Source: G963677915 sp963677915
GTDB taxonomy: Bacteria > Bacillota > Clostridia > Lachnospirales > Vallitaleaceae
Assembly: GCA_963677915.2 (NCBI GenBank)
Contig: CAXXGE010000041.1
Location: 62,001 to 126,000 of the forward strand
Reading direction: 5' to 3'
Length of the DNA stretch: 64,000 nt
Shown: in pieces, positions 36,207-47,215 of the stretch
Numbering within the stretch: the first letter of the stretch is position 1
Layout: each line of letters starts with the position of its first letter
The notes under the pieces: generated by a model
The model's input: the letters and a program-made list of their open reading frames with translations, nothing else
The model's database searches: none
Told to the model about the DNA's origin: nothing
Translations under genes and position numbers: made by a program

Positions 36207-36262
36207 ATAAAAGTCAAAAACAACTTATTTTCCAGTTATAATAAGTTGTTTTTGACTTTTAT
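36207..36262. repeat. perfect 23-bp inverted repeat
   Basis: Arms at 36207-36229 and 36240-36262 are exact reverse complements (half ATAAAAGTCAAAAACAACTT...) with a 10-base loop. It is AT-rich, lies about 50 bp upstream of the decayed ATPase start, and is followed by a DUF4301 remnant. It has no adjacent T-run of the normal kind, so it may be an element end, an operator or a cruciform site. Confidence 0.6.
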
Positions 36263-36272
36263 CCGGGCGCGG

Positions 36273-36384
36273 GTTTCATCGAGAAAAGGCCTTTTGTCCA
36301 TGTCGACGACCAGCGTATCCGTCAGTCTGTTTTGAAAAGAATGCGAAATCGCAAAATGCAATTTGACGGAATCCAGATGCGTTT
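36273..36384 (-). pseudogene. short remnant of a DUF4301 gene
   Basis: On the minus strand this reads as pieces of the gene at 50133-51502 joined together: ETHLDS-like bases, then SVKLHF-IS, then HSFQNRLTDTL-VDM-PFLDE. Two deletions relative to the longer copy lie between short direct repeats (GAATC and CGAAAT). The copy is too short to work. Confidence 0.75.
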
Positions 36385-36456
36385 TAAACAGAATTTCAAT
36401 TTTGAGTAGGATAATTCTGAGAAGTTAACAGTTTTACTATCGCACCGCAGCTTCAT

Positions 36457-36921
36457 CTATTGGAGCGCCATTATATGCTCAATGAATTCCCTGACTGCCC
36501 CTTTGCCGCCGCTAGCCTGACATACATAATCCGATTCCCTTCTGACGGTTTCAACCGCATCAGCCGGACAGCCAACCAAACCACAATGCCCCATGGATGA
36601 TAGATCATTTTCGTCATCGCCAATATAGGCGACTTCTTCCTTATCCAGGCCATATCTATCGATAATTTTCTGCAAGAGTATACTCTTGTCTTCAAAAGTT
36701 TGATGAATTTCGGTAATAGCCAGCTCTTTGGCCCTCTCTTTAACAATTTCCGACTGACGGCCAGTGATCATGACAACATTCATACCGGCATTTTGGGCCT
36801 TTTTAATCCCTAGACCGTCCTTGACATTGAAGCCCTTCATCAGTTCTCCGTGATTGCCAATGTAAATTGTTCCATCTGTCAGTGTTCCGTCAACATCCAT
36901 TACTAGCATTTTAATACTCAT
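36457..36921 (-). CDS. KdsC-like HAD phosphatase
   Basis: A 154-residue C0-type HAD phosphatase: [11 protein letters not shown] (nucleophile Asp), VVMITGRQS (Thr), K-A-K region, and [13 protein letters not shown] (metal Asp pair). KdsC-like proteins remove phosphate from 8- or 9-carbon sugar acids; in Gram-positives the relatives often belong to sialic- or legionaminic-acid-type pathways, which are not seen here. GGAGGT lies 8 bases before the ATG. It overlaps the stop of the large GGDEF/EAL gene by 11 bases. Confidence 0.85.
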   Translation of the reverse strand: MSIKMLVMDVDGTLTDGTIYIGNHGELMKGFNVKDGLGIKKAQNAGMNVVMITGRQSEIVKERAKELAITEIHQTFEDKSILLQKIIDRYGLDKEEVAYIGDDENDLSSMGHCGLVGCPADAVETVRRESDYVCQASGGKGAVREFIEHIMALQ

Positions 36922-39900
36922 ATTCCGGCACCTCCCAATAATTGCTAATTTCAGGTTTGCTTCTTCCTTGCTTGCTCAGCAGCACTTGAATCTCATCCGC
37001 CGGCATCGGCCGATGGAAGTAGTACCCCTGCACTTCGTCACACCCTTGCTGCTTGAGGTACGCCAGCTGCGTTTGTGTTTCTACGCCTTCCGCAATGACG
37101 CTCAGACCCAGACTCTTCGCCAGAGTGATAATGTTGCTGGCAATTGCCCGCTCCTTCAAGGTGCCTTCGATACCGCGCACAAACTCTATATCCATCTTCA
37201 TGCGGTCGATCGGCAGCAGTGTCAAGCGGCTCAGTGACGAATATTCTATTCCGAAGTCGTCAATCGCGACTGAGACACCCAGACGCTTGATGCTGCGCAA
37301 AGTTTCGACAACGTTTTCCGGATTCTTCATGACGATGTTCTCCGTCAATTCAAGCTCCAGATATTCCGGTTTCAAGCCAGACGCCATAAGAATCGCCGCC
37401 ACCCGCTCCGCAAGCTTTGGATCGTTGAACTGGCTGACAGACATGTTCACTGCAATTCTGATTGGCGGAAGGCCTCTGTCCTGCCAGCATTTATTCTGCT
37501 CACAGGCGGTCTTGATGACCCATTCTCCTATGTGATTGATCAATCCTGTCTTCTCCGCGAGAGGGACAAAAGCCCCAGCCGTCAGAAGGCCTTCTTCACT
37601 GTGATTCCACCTCAGCAGCGCCTCAACGCCAACGATGTCTCCGGACAGCACATCGATCTGCGGCTGATAGTGCAGCACCAGCTCCTTCCTTTCGAGTGCG
37701 CGGTACAGCCTGTTCGTCGTTTTCATGACCCACTTAACGTTCTCTTTCATCTGTGGTGAGCAGAATTCGCATCGGTTCACCCCCGTTTCCTTGGCACTGA
37801 ACATGGCCACTTCGGCATTTTTAACAAGCGTCCCGACGTCTTCTCCATCGACAGGATAGACGGCAGCGCCAGCATTCGCATTAATATAAAACTCCTGCCC
37901 ACTGTAGATGAACGGCTCAGAAAAAAGGCTCATCACCTTGTCGGCCACTCCGGACAGGTCTTTCACATCCATTAGGTTGTTGATCAGCAGGAGGAAGTTG
38001 TCGCCTCCGAATCGGGCAACAGTATCAGACTTCCTGAGGTTTTCCGACAGCTTTTGCGCGATGATTCGCACGAGCTCGTCGCCGACGGTATGCCCCAGGG
38101 AGTCGTTAATGTTGCTGAACGAGTCAAGATCGAGGAAAAGGACCCCGATGATTCTTTCATTCCGCTTGGCAAGATGTATGGCCTGTCTGGCTCGGTCTTT
38201 GAAAAGCGCACGGTTGGGCAGTCTGGTCAGCTGGTCATAGTAGGCCAGAAATGTCTGTTCCTTCTCGGCATCTATCTTCGCAAGTGCGTTCGACAGCATA
38301 TTGGCAGAAATTTCAAGCATGTCGATGTGCTCTGCGTCCCAGTTTTTTTTGGCCTTGACGGAGTCGAATCCTATGAATCCCCGGTGAACACCACCCTCCA
38401 GGTGGACAGGCAGGATGATCAGTGACTTGTTTCCCCTGCTTGCATATTCGTTCCACTTGAGAAAATCGTCATCCTGCGTCGTTTCCAGATCTGGAATATG
38501 AAGCGAACCGTCCGTCGAAAGCCGTCCCATCAGCCATGCAACGCGTTCCGCCGGTATGTCCTGTCTCAGGGAAATCCTTGATTCCGTACCCTCGCTGCAC
38601 CACTCGTGCGTGTTGTTCATCCTGTCCCCGGGATTGTCGTACATGAACAGGTATACGCGGTCGACCCCGAAGAAAGTGCCGCACTTCTCAAGCATGCTGT
38701 TGACCTTTGCATCAAGGGTGTTGCTGCTGACATTTATGAAATCGGACGATATCTCACCGATCAGTTTCTGCAGCTTCAGCTGTTCATAGTTGTCCCTTAG
38801 TTTTGTTAGATATATTCTGTTGACATGGGAAGCCAATAGAAAACCCATAGCCATTAGGCCAAGTCTTGCTATGTGGTCTGCCGGGTTGATTTTGACGACT
38901 GCTGTAGGTGCCATCGCCCATACCATCAAAGAGGTAGACAGAACCATCAGCCCCAGGATGACCATCATGTTGCGTTTGTTGAAAACGGTGAAAGCAATGA
39001 GCAATACGAAAGGAAATGCCCAGACCGTCTTGCCTGCAAATCCAACGTATCTCAAAGTAATGAGCGGTATAATAAGGACGCTAAGAGACAGCACGATTCC
39101 ATCCTTGATGCTGTCTGATACGCGTAGATAAGTGACAGACTTAACCAGCAAGCCAAAAAAAGCAAGAATGATGCTCGTCGATGCTATCGAACGAAAATCC
39201 GGGTTCTCAGCGAAATGCCCGGACAAAACGTTCAACAGGCTGCCTTCGATCAAGGCCAGCGCAATATAGTTGTAGAGCCTGTTCCTTGTGATGCTGTTCA
39301 GAATCGTTTCGTTCTCATCGAAGGCCGGAATATTCAGAAACCCATACCTCTTTATCGAATAGCAGATTGCGGAAACGGGTAAAAGGATGACGACGGGTGC
39401 CATCTGAGGTAGGGTAATGGACAGGTAATAATTGGCGACAAGATCTGTAAGCGTACCGACCAGCGCCGCCACAACGAAGGAGGACAGTATGAAACGCATC
39501 AACTTCTTCTGGTTTTCTACATCCGACTGCCTCATCCCGTACGAGAGCAGGGCAATGCTGGCAAGTGTGAAGGTTACGTAATAGACATTGAAAAGCCAGT
39601 CCCATACCGTGCCGCCAGCCACGTTGATCCAACCATATGGCGTCCTTTCAAATGCATACAGTGCTTGCGCCATCTTGCCTGAAAGGCTGAATGCATATAT
39701 GGTTGCCGCTGCCGGCAGGAACAAAAGCGGATGCAGCCACTTACCTCCAAGCCTAACGTCCTTACCTGTCAGGATCAGAAAGAAATACAGAAGGACGCTG
39801 TAAAGGCTGCCCCACCCCAGGGCGGATATGCGGCGCCAAAAGAAAACCGATGACACATCTGGCGCTATGGCTGCGAATGAGAAACAAAGGGACCACAGGG

Positions 39901-40039
39901 ACAAGGCAAGACATACTAAGAAGAACCACCTGTGCATCCGTGATTTCACATTATTGTGCAGGATAGAAACGCCGAAATAATTGTAAAGACAAAAAGCTAT
40001 GAAAAATGCTACTGAAACACCTCTTGAATAATCACCCAT
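36911..40039 (-). CDS. large membrane sensor with GAF, degenerate GGDEF and EAL domains
   Basis: About 1042 residues. Roughly 230 N-terminal residues form a 7-helix histidine-kinase-type sensor, followed by a second set of membrane helices (about 255-410), a GAF domain (about 440-600), a GGDEF domain with GGDNF in place of GGDEF ([10 protein letters not shown]), and an EAL domain with [31 protein letters not shown] and QGYY. The cyclase half is probably inactive and the phosphodiesterase half active. The ATG at 40037-40039 has GGAGG 8 bases upstream. An ATG at 40066 overlaps the stop of the PAS pseudogene. Confidence 0.85.
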   Translation of the reverse strand: MGDYSRGVSVAFFIAFCLYNYFGVSILHNNVKSRMHRWFFLVCLALSLWSLCFSFAAIAPDVSSVFFWRRISALGWGSLYSVLLYFFLILTGKDVRLGGKWLHPLLFLPAAATIYAFSLSGKMAQALYAFERTPYGWINVAGGTVWDWLFNVYYVTFTLASIALLSYGMRQSDVENQKKLMRFILSSFVVAALVGTLTDLVANYYLSITLPQMAPVVILLPVSAICYSIKRYGFLNIPAFDENETILNSITRNRLYNYIALALIEGSLLNVLSGHFAENPDFRSIASTSIILAFFGLLVKSVTYLRVSDSIKDGIVLSLSVLIIPLITLRYVGFAGKTVWAFPFVLLIAFTVFNKRNMMVILGLMVLSTSLMVWAMAPTAVVKINPADHIARLGLMAMGFLLASHVNRIYLTKLRDNYEQLKLQKLIGEISSDFINVSSNTLDAKVNSMLEKCGTFFGVDRVYLFMYDNPGDRMNNTHEWCSEGTESRISLRQDIPAERVAWLMGRLSTDGSLHIPDLETTQDDDFLKWNEYASRGNKSLIILPVHLEGGVHRGFIGFDSVKAKKNWDAEHIDMLEISANMLSNALAKIDAEKEQTFLAYYDQLTRLPNRALFKDRARQAIHLAKRNERIIGVLFLDLDSFSNINDSLGHTVGDELVRIIAQKLSENLRKSDTVARFGGDNFLLLINNLMDVKDLSGVADKVMSLFSEPFIYSGQEFYINANAGAAVYPVDGEDVGTLVKNAEVAMFSAKETGVNRCEFCSPQMKENVKWVMKTTNRLYRALERKELVLHYQPQIDVLSGDIVGVEALLRWNHSEEGLLTAGAFVPLAEKTGLINHIGEWVIKTACEQNKCWQDRGLPPIRIAVNMSVSQFNDPKLAERVAAILMASGLKPEYLELELTENIVMKNPENVVETLRSIKRLGVSVAIDDFGIEYSSLSRLTLLPIDRMKMDIEFVRGIEGTLKERAIASNIITLAKSLGLSVIAEGVETQTQLAYLKQQGCDEVQGYYFHRPMPADEIQVLLSKQGRSKPEISNYWEVPEYEY

Positions 40040-40062
40040 AAGGTCAACCTCCATAAGCAACG

Positions 40063-40924
40063 TCATAGTTGCTCCGAATACTTCAATGACTTGTTGGCAT
40101 ACATCTTTTCATCGACCTGCTGTATGACCTCCTTCGCAGTGTAACGATAGCCTTTGGAATGCATGTCAGTGATGTCCGAAAAGATCACGAGGGAACCGCT
40201 GTACTTTTCACTGACGTCCATCATCCTTTTCAGTTTGATGGCATAAGTCCTGTCTGATCCATTGATCGACAGCGTTTTTTGCAGTGACATCTCCATCATT
40301 TCCGTTTTCAAAAATGCGTCGGCTTCACTTGTTATCCATTCTAAACGCTCATCAATGTCCATTTCTCTGTAGTCCTTGGCCCCAGGCATATCCAGACCGA
40401 GAAAAACAGCCGCCGCCTGGTGATGATGTTCTGGATTCTGTTCTCCCTGTCCAGGAGGATGGCCGGATCGTACATGCTTTCGAATACTGTCAGATACTTG
40501 TTCTTCTCATTCGTCATATGCCGGTTCTGTTCCTGCAGCTCCTCGACCAGATGCTTTTCTGACAGCTCCATCCATTTGGTTGTGAATCCAAGTTCGACAA
40601 AATCGAAAAATCGTCTTATATACTGACTGAAGTACGTCTTTTCCTCAATGCTAAAACCGCCCTCCTGAACGAGGTCCACATAGGCCTGGCAATAGTACTT
40701 CACCAGTCCCAGAAACATGCCGATTGTAACGCCCCTGGAACGGAGCTTCCTTGCTTCGATTATTCCAAATTCAGCTATTTCGCTGTTGGCGTAGTCATCG
40801 TCCGGACCCATTTCAGTGTCGATGTATATTTCGTATAATCATGTTTTTTTGCATAATCAAGAATCTTACCCATAAGAACTTCCTCATTTTCCAGAAGTTC
40901 GTTCTTCAACTTGCCAATATCCAT
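40063..40924 (-). pseudogene. PAS-type sensor gene, copy A (N-terminal deletion and frameshift)
   Basis: Nearly identical to the gene at 49015-49956. It has lost 79 bp in the N-terminal part (between two TTTCAG repeats in the intact copy) and one base near 40420 (GGTGATGATG versus GGTTGTTGATG). It keeps what looks like the original C-terminus (SDITDMHSKGYRYTAKEV ... DEKMYANK), which copy B has lost. The final stop overlaps the start region of the large GGDEF/EAL gene, so the ancestral order was sensor then GGDEF/EAL. Confidence 0.85.
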
Positions 40925-41124
40925 ACACTTCACCTCTTCATTTGACATACTTGAAAAATTCTAGCACAACATGTCGATAAACACTTGAATGATGTCATAA
41001 ACTATCATGAAAAATGTAATAATCGACAAACAGAGAGAAGACCTATGAATCCTCTATCAGGTTCACGAGTCTAATCAGGCCCTTCCTTCAAGGCGTACAA
41101 TCAGGCGCCAATTAGTCCTCTATG
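40149..41124 (-). repeat. duplicated segment, copy A (partner 49100-50156)
   Basis: From GCCTTTGGAATGCATG on the left to CCAATTAGTCCTCTATG on the right the two segments match almost base for base apart from small deletions. They cover the PAS sensor gene and about 200 bases upstream. On the right, the segment edge lies inside two unrelated genes and gives both the same last residues (GHRGLIGA). Confidence 0.85.
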
Positions 41125-42087
41125 TCCAGCCCGCGGCGTATGGTCCCGGTCTGAAACGACACGGTTTTTCCCTTTCGCTTTTGCACTATACATGAGTTTA
41201 TCTGCTCTATTAAAAATCCTTTCATCTGTGTCTCCGGGGATATACTCCGTAACACCAAAGCTGGCTGTGACCCTCTCCAGACCGTCCAAATGAATGTCTC
41301 CGCATAAACGTTTCAGATCTTCTGCCAGGCATACTGCACTGTTCAGCCGTGTGGACGGCAGCAGGAGCATAAACTCTTCTCCTCCCCACCTTGCCAGGAT
41401 GTCCAACTGACGTATTCTGTTTTTGATGATTTGAACCAATGATTGCAGGACTTGATCGCCACAGTGATGTCCCAATTGGTCATTGATCCGCTTAAAGTTG
41501 TCTATATCCAGCATGATGACTGAAAACGGATTCCCGTAGCGTTGGCTGCGCATTATTTCATCGTTGATGCGCTCAATCAAATAGCGTCGGTTGAAAGCAT
41601 TGGTAAGGTCATCGGTCGAAGACTTCATCAACAGGTCATTAAAGATACTCGTATACGGCATGTCGAGACCGACTGAGATGAGCCCTTGAAACAAAACATA
41701 GTAGGATACTGCCTTGAGAAGGTGTCCTATCAGATTAGAAAGGCCTGTCACATCCGAGTACAGCGTGAAACAGACCTCTGATAGTATGGTAAAAAACATA
41801 GCGAATACCACTGTCTTAAAGACCAAAGAGTCACTGTACTTTTTTTTGACATACCAATATAACAGTCCAGCCACTATAATACTTATAATCACGTATTCTG
41901 AAATGATTTTGAAAGATGTCAAGCCGGTCGTTTCGAAAGTGGCGATGACAATTGTAAATCCCTCAATAAGGGAATGGAAAAGCAGGTAATTGTATTTGGC
42001 GAGACCGATGAAACCAGCAGTTGCCACCAGTGTCTTGCCGAATGTCGCATAAATATCATCAGGAACTCGTTTCAGTCTTATGTTCAT
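41101..42087 (-). CDS. membrane diguanylate cyclase (MASE3-like remnant plus GGDEF)
   Basis: A 328-residue protein. The N-terminal half has membrane helices that look like a MASE3 sensor with an internal loss (FTIVIA runs directly into TFETTGLTSFKIISEYVI). The GGDEF domain (about 155-315) starts at STDDLTNAFNRRYL and has an intact GGEEF and an RxxD inhibition site (RQLD) five residues before it. It is thus a likely active diguanylate cyclase with product inhibition. The last eight residues come from the duplicated segment. GGGGGG-type ribosome binding site upstream of the ATG. Confidence 0.85.
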   Translation of the reverse strand: MNIRLKRVPDDIYATFGKTLVATAGFIGLAKYNYLLFHSLIEGFTIVIATFETTGLTSFKIISEYVIISIIVAGLLYWYVKKKYSDSLVFKTVVFAMFFTILSEVCFTLYSDVTGLSNLIGHLLKAVSYYVLFQGLISVGLDMPYTSIFNDLLMKSSTDDLTNAFNRRYLIERINDEIMRSQRYGNPFSVIMLDIDNFKRINDQLGHHCGDQVLQSLVQIIKNRIRQLDILARWGGEEFMLLLPSTRLNSAVCLAEDLKRLCGDIHLDGLERVTASFGVTEYIPGDTDERIFNRADKLMYSAKAKGKNRVVSDRDHTPRAGHRGLIGA

Positions 42088-42122
42088 TCTTGACCCCCCT
42101 TGCTGCTATCATACTAAAACAA

Positions 42123-43805
42123 TCAGCCTTTTCCACGTAAGAATGAGTTGTATTGAAGCTTCCATCGCTTCACCTCTTCGTCGTCAATTGTCTGATTCGT
42201 CATGGAATCTCTTTTGTATGATGCATCGATCAACTGTGGCTTGCTTAAAAGAAAGCCCTGTAAATAGTCAATCCCGATATCCCTGCAGGCTTCTGCTATG
42301 TGTTCAAACTCTACCCCTTCTGCAACCGTAGAGATATTGAAAGTCTTGCAGAAATCAACTAGATTTGAGCACAGTTTCCGGTACCGGAAATCATTGTTGA
42401 TGTTGCTGATGACGGACTTGTCGATCTTGACACCATCAATGGATAGTTTCGCAAGCATGTCAAAAGACGAATAACCCGTTCCAAAATCATCAATCACAAT
42501 TCTCACCCCCAGGTTCTTCAACTGCGCTATCACTTTCCAAAGCGACTGTGTGTTCAATAAGGACTCTTCGGTTATTTCGACCTGTATCATATTGGGATTG
42601 ATTCCGAACTCCTTTATTTTATCAACTAAATAATCTATATTGGAATGGTTGAAATCCTTTGATGAGAAGTTGATGGATGCAACTATGTTCTTCTCATGTT
42701 CATGTGTATAGGAAACGTATTCTATCACTTCATCGATGACAAATTTGGTCAAGTCATGTATGAGATCGGTTTTCTCAATCAAAGGGATAAACGTAGCAGG
42801 ACTGATAAAGTTGCCTCCGCTATCTTCCCACCTGACAAGGAATTCCCTGGCATATAATCTGTTGTCGCTGCTGCGGTAAATATTCTGGTACGCAAGTTTC
42901 AATTCACTACTGCGTAATGCAGACCGGAAATGATTGAAGATATAGTTTTGTAGTGCATACTTATCTTCAAGGACTTGTTCAAATGAATAATGGTCCAATC
43001 CAACATCTTGTGCATAGTTGAGGGCCAGGGAGGCATGCTTTATACTCTCTTCCGAATTCTTACCCAGGTTGTTTGCACTGATTCCGAATATCAGTTCTGT
43101 GTAGACAGGTACGTTGGCTATGTTGATTATGGATTTGTGGATGTCTCTCAGGTCTTGAACCACACTGGCCAAATGGCTTCCTTCGGCACTGTCGACATTT
43201 ACAACCTTGATTGCGAAACCATTTTCTACCAGCCGATAGACTTCAACCTGCGGATATACCATGACTTTGTCATTCAGATGACTGGCAAACACACGTATGA
43301 ATTCCGATGTAAAATCATAGCCAAAAGTGCTGAAAATACTCCGGAGGTTGCTGATCGTAAGCATGATGAGGGCAACTTGTTTATCTTCGTTTTGAAGGGA
43401 GTTCCTAAGCGCTGATATCTTTTTCAGCCCAGTATGGTTGTCATAGGTCGATTCCGATATTAAGCGCTTCTCGTTGAAATCGGTAAAGTCGCCAATAACC
43501 ATTGAAATCACAACATAGATCGCGGTGCGAATAATCCAGCTGCTCGGTTGTTCATAAAAACCTGCATTGTCACCCAGTGATACAACAGGCCCCAGCATAA
43601 CACCACTGAACACAGCATGTAGTGTTCCATGTCTCTTCCCGACATAGAGAGCGGCCACTGAAATGGGTACATACATCAGATTGGCATACACATTCGGTGT
43701 CCCTCCAGTTAAACGGACAATGAACATAATCAGAACCGAAGCAACATAGGAAAGAACAAGCATTTGATAATTTTTCTTTTTCATCTTTCGATAGTTAAGT
43801 ATCAC
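42123..43805 (-). CDS. membrane EAL-domain protein, paralogue of 27363-29000
   Basis: A 560-residue protein with the same layout as the gene at 27363: several membrane helices (SYVASVLIMFIVRLTGG to VVISMVIGDFTDF), a degenerate GGDEF domain (TYDNHTGLKKISAL, no signature) and an EAL domain with AREFLVRW, INFSSKDF, EITEES, IDDFGTGYSS, KIDKS, AEGVE and QGF. Probable c-di-GMP phosphodiesterase. It lies 36 bases upstream of the diguanylate cyclase gene, so a making and a breaking enzyme may be co-expressed. Confidence 0.88.
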   Translation of the reverse strand: MILNYRKMKKKNYQMLVLSYVASVLIMFIVRLTGGTPNVYANLMYVPISVAALYVGKRHGTLHAVFSGVMLGPVVSLGDNAGFYEQPSSWIIRTAIYVVISMVIGDFTDFNEKRLISESTYDNHTGLKKISALRNSLQNEDKQVALIMLTISNLRSIFSTFGYDFTSEFIRVFASHLNDKVMVYPQVEVYRLVENGFAIKVVNVDSAEGSHLASVVQDLRDIHKSIINIANVPVYTELIFGISANNLGKNSEESIKHASLALNYAQDVGLDHYSFEQVLEDKYALQNYIFNHFRSALRSSELKLAYQNIYRSSDNRLYAREFLVRWEDSGGNFISPATFIPLIEKTDLIHDLTKFVIDEVIEYVSYTHEHEKNIVASINFSSKDFNHSNIDYLVDKIKEFGINPNMIQVEITEESLLNTQSLWKVIAQLKNLGVRIVIDDFGTGYSSFDMLAKLSIDGVKIDKSVISNINNDFRYRKLCSNLVDFCKTFNISTVAEGVEFEHIAEACRDIGIDYLQGFLLSKPQLIDASYKRDSMTNQTIDDEEVKRWKLQYNSFLRGKG

Positions 43806-43954
43806 AGAGTCACTCCTTACATAAACGTTATACCAGCTTTTCTTTTGGCCTTATTGAAATGCATTATTATTGAAATTGTATCATGACGCGCTGCGGCGTT
43901 TTGGATGTTGTAAAAATTGACCGGGAAAAATGTCATATGAAGCTTGCTGTGAAC

Positions 43955-43986
43955 AAAAACAAGACCACAAATAAACGCTGGTCTTG
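43955..43986 (-). terminator. terminator after the START-like gene
   Basis: CAAGACCA (43960-43967) pairs with TGGTCTTG (43979-43986); five T follow on the minus strand. It begins about 27 bases after the stop codon at 44013. Confidence 0.8.
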
Positions 43987-44012
43987 CTTTTCAGTAATAT
44001 CGTCTTCATGTG

Positions 44013-44450
44013 CTATTCCATTCCCTCGCATATTGCCTTCAGGTTTTTGAGTGTATGGATTAGTGCGTTTTCAACCAATTTTTCAATGATTTTCGTTTCT
44101 GCTATCTTTTCAAGCACACTGCTTGGTATGCTGTATGTCGTTGTGATTACCACTTCTGTACCGTCGCTTGATGGTACGTAATCGACTGCCTGGTCACCTT
44201 TTATTGCCCCGCTAAGCTTGAATCTCCTGTAATACATTGTATCTTCCATGACCGTTATCGTTATCGGCACATGGATGCCAAGCATGGTATACCTCATTTC
44301 GACAGTTGTCCCGACGCTGCCATCGCCGGTCACTTTGTCCGGACCCAACAGATTGGCATACCAGTGCGACCAGGTCATTGGATTCCGGCAGAATGCATAG
44401 ACCTTCTCATAAGGTGCGTTTATAAATATGCTTTTACTTACATCTCCCAT
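44013..44450 (-). CDS. SRPBCC/START-like domain protein
   Basis: A 145-residue protein with the polyketide-cyclase-type pattern: SIFINAPYEKVYAFCRNPMTW at the start, GSVGTTVEMRYTMLG, VDYVPSSDGTEVVITTTYS, and a long C-terminal helix (HTLKNLKAICE). These domains bind a hydrophobic ligand; no specific one can be named. The ATG at 44448-44450 has AGGAGG 6 bases upstream; an upstream ATG at 44480 lacks this. Confidence 0.85.
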   Translation of the reverse strand: MGDVSKSIFINAPYEKVYAFCRNPMTWSHWYANLLGPDKVTGDGSVGTTVEMRYTMLGIHVPITITVMEDTMYYRRFKLSGAIKGDQAVDYVPSSDGTEVVITTTYSIPSSVLEKIAETKIIEKLVENALIHTLKNLKAICEGME

Positions 44451-44547
44451 GATTGGCCTCCTTTGGATATTCACATGCATCTTTCACAATTATACCATTC
44501 TTCCACGATAATTAACTCTCTTGCAGGAAATCATGAAAACAGGGTTA

Positions 44548-47186
44548 TTAAGTGTGACCCACGTCAAGTTCTTCATGGTGTTCTAATTGATAGCCATCTT
44601 TAAACACCTCAATACAAGCGTCTACGACATCCTTATCATAGTATTTCCCGCTGTTATCGGAAATCTCCTTTAAAGCTGTATCCACACCGAGTGCAGGCCG
44701 ATACGGACGATGGCTTGATATAGCCTCTACTACATCAGCAACGTGGAGAATCCTTGCTCCAATCAGGATTTCTGACCCCTTTAGATTCCTGGGATAGCCC
44801 GATCCATCTATCCGCTCATGATGCTGCAGCACCATTTCTGATACCGGCCAAGGAAAGTCGACTTCTTTAAGTATGTCGAATCCCGCCTGTGCATGTGTCT
44901 TAATCAATGCGTATTCAATCTCATTCAATCGCCCTGGTTTACTTAGAATCTCTGAAGGCACATATATTTTGCCAAGGTCGTGGACAATAGCTGCCATGTG
45001 GATTCCTTTTATTTCTTCGGAAGAAAGATTTAGCTTGATAGCAATCGCTTCAGCCAGACTCGCCACACGTTCCTGATGGCCTGATGTATAGGGATCCCGC
45101 AGTTCAACGGTTTTTGCAATCACTTCCACAGTTTTCTCCAGTGTATCCCTAAGTTTGCATTCGGCCTGCATTTGTTCCTTTCTTGCAGCTACCATTTCTG
45201 TCTGGTCTGTAAAAAAACCAGCAAGAAGCCGTTTCCCGTTAATCACTACCATTGTTGAAAAGGTTTCCAGAATTACTCTGGATCGGTCCTTCTTCATCAA
45301 CGGAATCGCATAGGACAATGTTTTAGCACCATCCAGATGAGACTGGAATTCCGACAGAACATAAGTCAGATCGTCTTCATGCGATAATTCGCTGACATGC
45401 AGTTTGGTTAATTCATCGGCAGTGTATCCGAGAATATTACACATTGCAGGATTGGCGTATTCCATTTTCTGCGTCACCGGATCAGCAATCAATATACCTT
45501 CGTTTGCTGTTTCAAACAGAGTACGGTACCTTTCTTCGGACAAAGCCAGATCAGCCATTGCCTTCGTGTGCTTCTCGTTTGTACGCAGTGCAGAAATGCC
45601 ATATGCAAGATCCTTTGCCAACTCCAACAATATCATTAATTCTTCATTGTTGAAAGCCTCAGAATCCACCGAATAAATATTCAGAGCACCTATGGTACAG
45701 TCTTTGTATATTATGGGGAGCGCAAGCACGGTTCCATAATCGTTGCTGATCGTTTTTCTCCACCATTGAGAATATGGCGGACAGGCTTCTTTATGTCTGA
45801 CTACAACTGGCTCACCCGTTTGAATCGCTGTTTTCATGGGACAAGTGTATGCTGCGTTGTTGTAATTCGTCAAAGTGATTGGATTGCTCAGAAAGCCGTG
45901 GTTATCCTCCGGCGAGACAATTGTCAGCATTGAATCCTTGCATTCTTCTGATTGAAGTCCGATCCAAGAAAAGAATACTTCGCGTGTGTCATGATGGTGC
46001 TGCAAATCCCATTCATTAAATCTTCACTTTCAGTTGAGCGGACCAGGATATCATGACAGCTTCGGATAAGGCGCAAAAACATATTCTTTCTTTCAAGAGA
46101 CGCCTGCGTCTTTTTATATCTGTTAATATCAGTCAGGGTCCCAATGATTCGAAGCGGTGTGCCTTCATCGTCACGCCCCATTACCCTACCCCGGTCGAGG
46201 ACCCATTTGTATGTACCATCTTTGCATTGAATCCGATATTCGTTATTATATTCCGAAGAGACTCCGTTCGTTATTCTTTGAGTATTTGCAAAAACCTCTT
46301 CTCTATCATCTGGATGAACCGTCTTGATTAAGTGATCAAAGGAATTGAAAATATCTTGTTTATCATAATTCAGCATAGTCGCTAGCTGTTCGGTAACCAT
46401 CTCATCTAGTATGATAATGCCGCCGATTTGACCGCCATATCTATACCATGGATGAATTTCCCGATATACCCACTCCACTTCTCCGCTGCTCCTTTGAAAT
46501 GGCTCTGCTTCAAACCTTTCAGCCTTGCCGGACAAGCCGCGTTTATGAGCCTCTTTCCACTCTTCCGGTATGTCAGGAATGACTTCATAATAGGAACGTC
46601 CGATTATTGACTCGTCGTTGATATTGAAATCATTTCTAAACCGTTTGCTTGTGGCAATATACCTCATATCGTTATCAAGCATGGCTATTGCAGCAGGTGC
46701 GTTTTCAATAAAGGTCCTTAGCGTTTCTTCGTTTGAGCGTATTTGTTCCTCTAATTTCTTACGTTCACTAATATCGTTAACAGTGGCAATTATTGTAGGT
46801 TCACCCTGGAACTCGATAATACTGGCAGATACTAGCGCCCAATATACGTCGCCACGAAAATTCAGCAGTTCAAGTTCAGCATTAACTGCACGGCCGTCGC
46901 GATTCAATTTTGAGATATACGCATCATATTCAGATGGATCCGTAAAATATTGAGTCACAATAGTACAGTCATCTTTGTTTTCATCATAGAGAAAGTAATC
47001 TTTGGCGCTCTGATTCAAATAACCTATTACACCATCTGAAACTTTAAAAGCGACTATCGGGAGTGGTGCATTATCCAGAAGCATACGGTATTTGTTATCC
47101 AGAAGATTGTGTTGAGTCTGACACGCCTGCTGTTCGGATTCTTTTCTCATACTATCAATTATGCTCTTTAGCTTTATATCAATCAT
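44548..47186 (-). pseudogene. PAS-GAF-PAS-HD-GYP c-di-GMP phosphodiesterase, frameshifted
   Basis: Two overlapping frames form one gene of about 880 codons. The first part (45924-47186) has several PAS domains. The second (44548-46005) continues the GAF domain (SWIGLQSEEC), has another PAS, and ends with HD-GYP (VHDLGKIYVPSEIL; HHERIDGSGYP). The break is near 45978, in a T-run after KYSF; one added T rejoins the frames. HD-GYP proteins degrade c-di-GMP. The start at 47184-47186 has GGAGGAGG 6 bases upstream. The first 50 or so codons are duplicated at 48074-48220. Confidence 0.85.
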
Positions 47187-47215
47187 GCGGGCCTCCTCCA
47201 TAAGTCAATTGTCAC

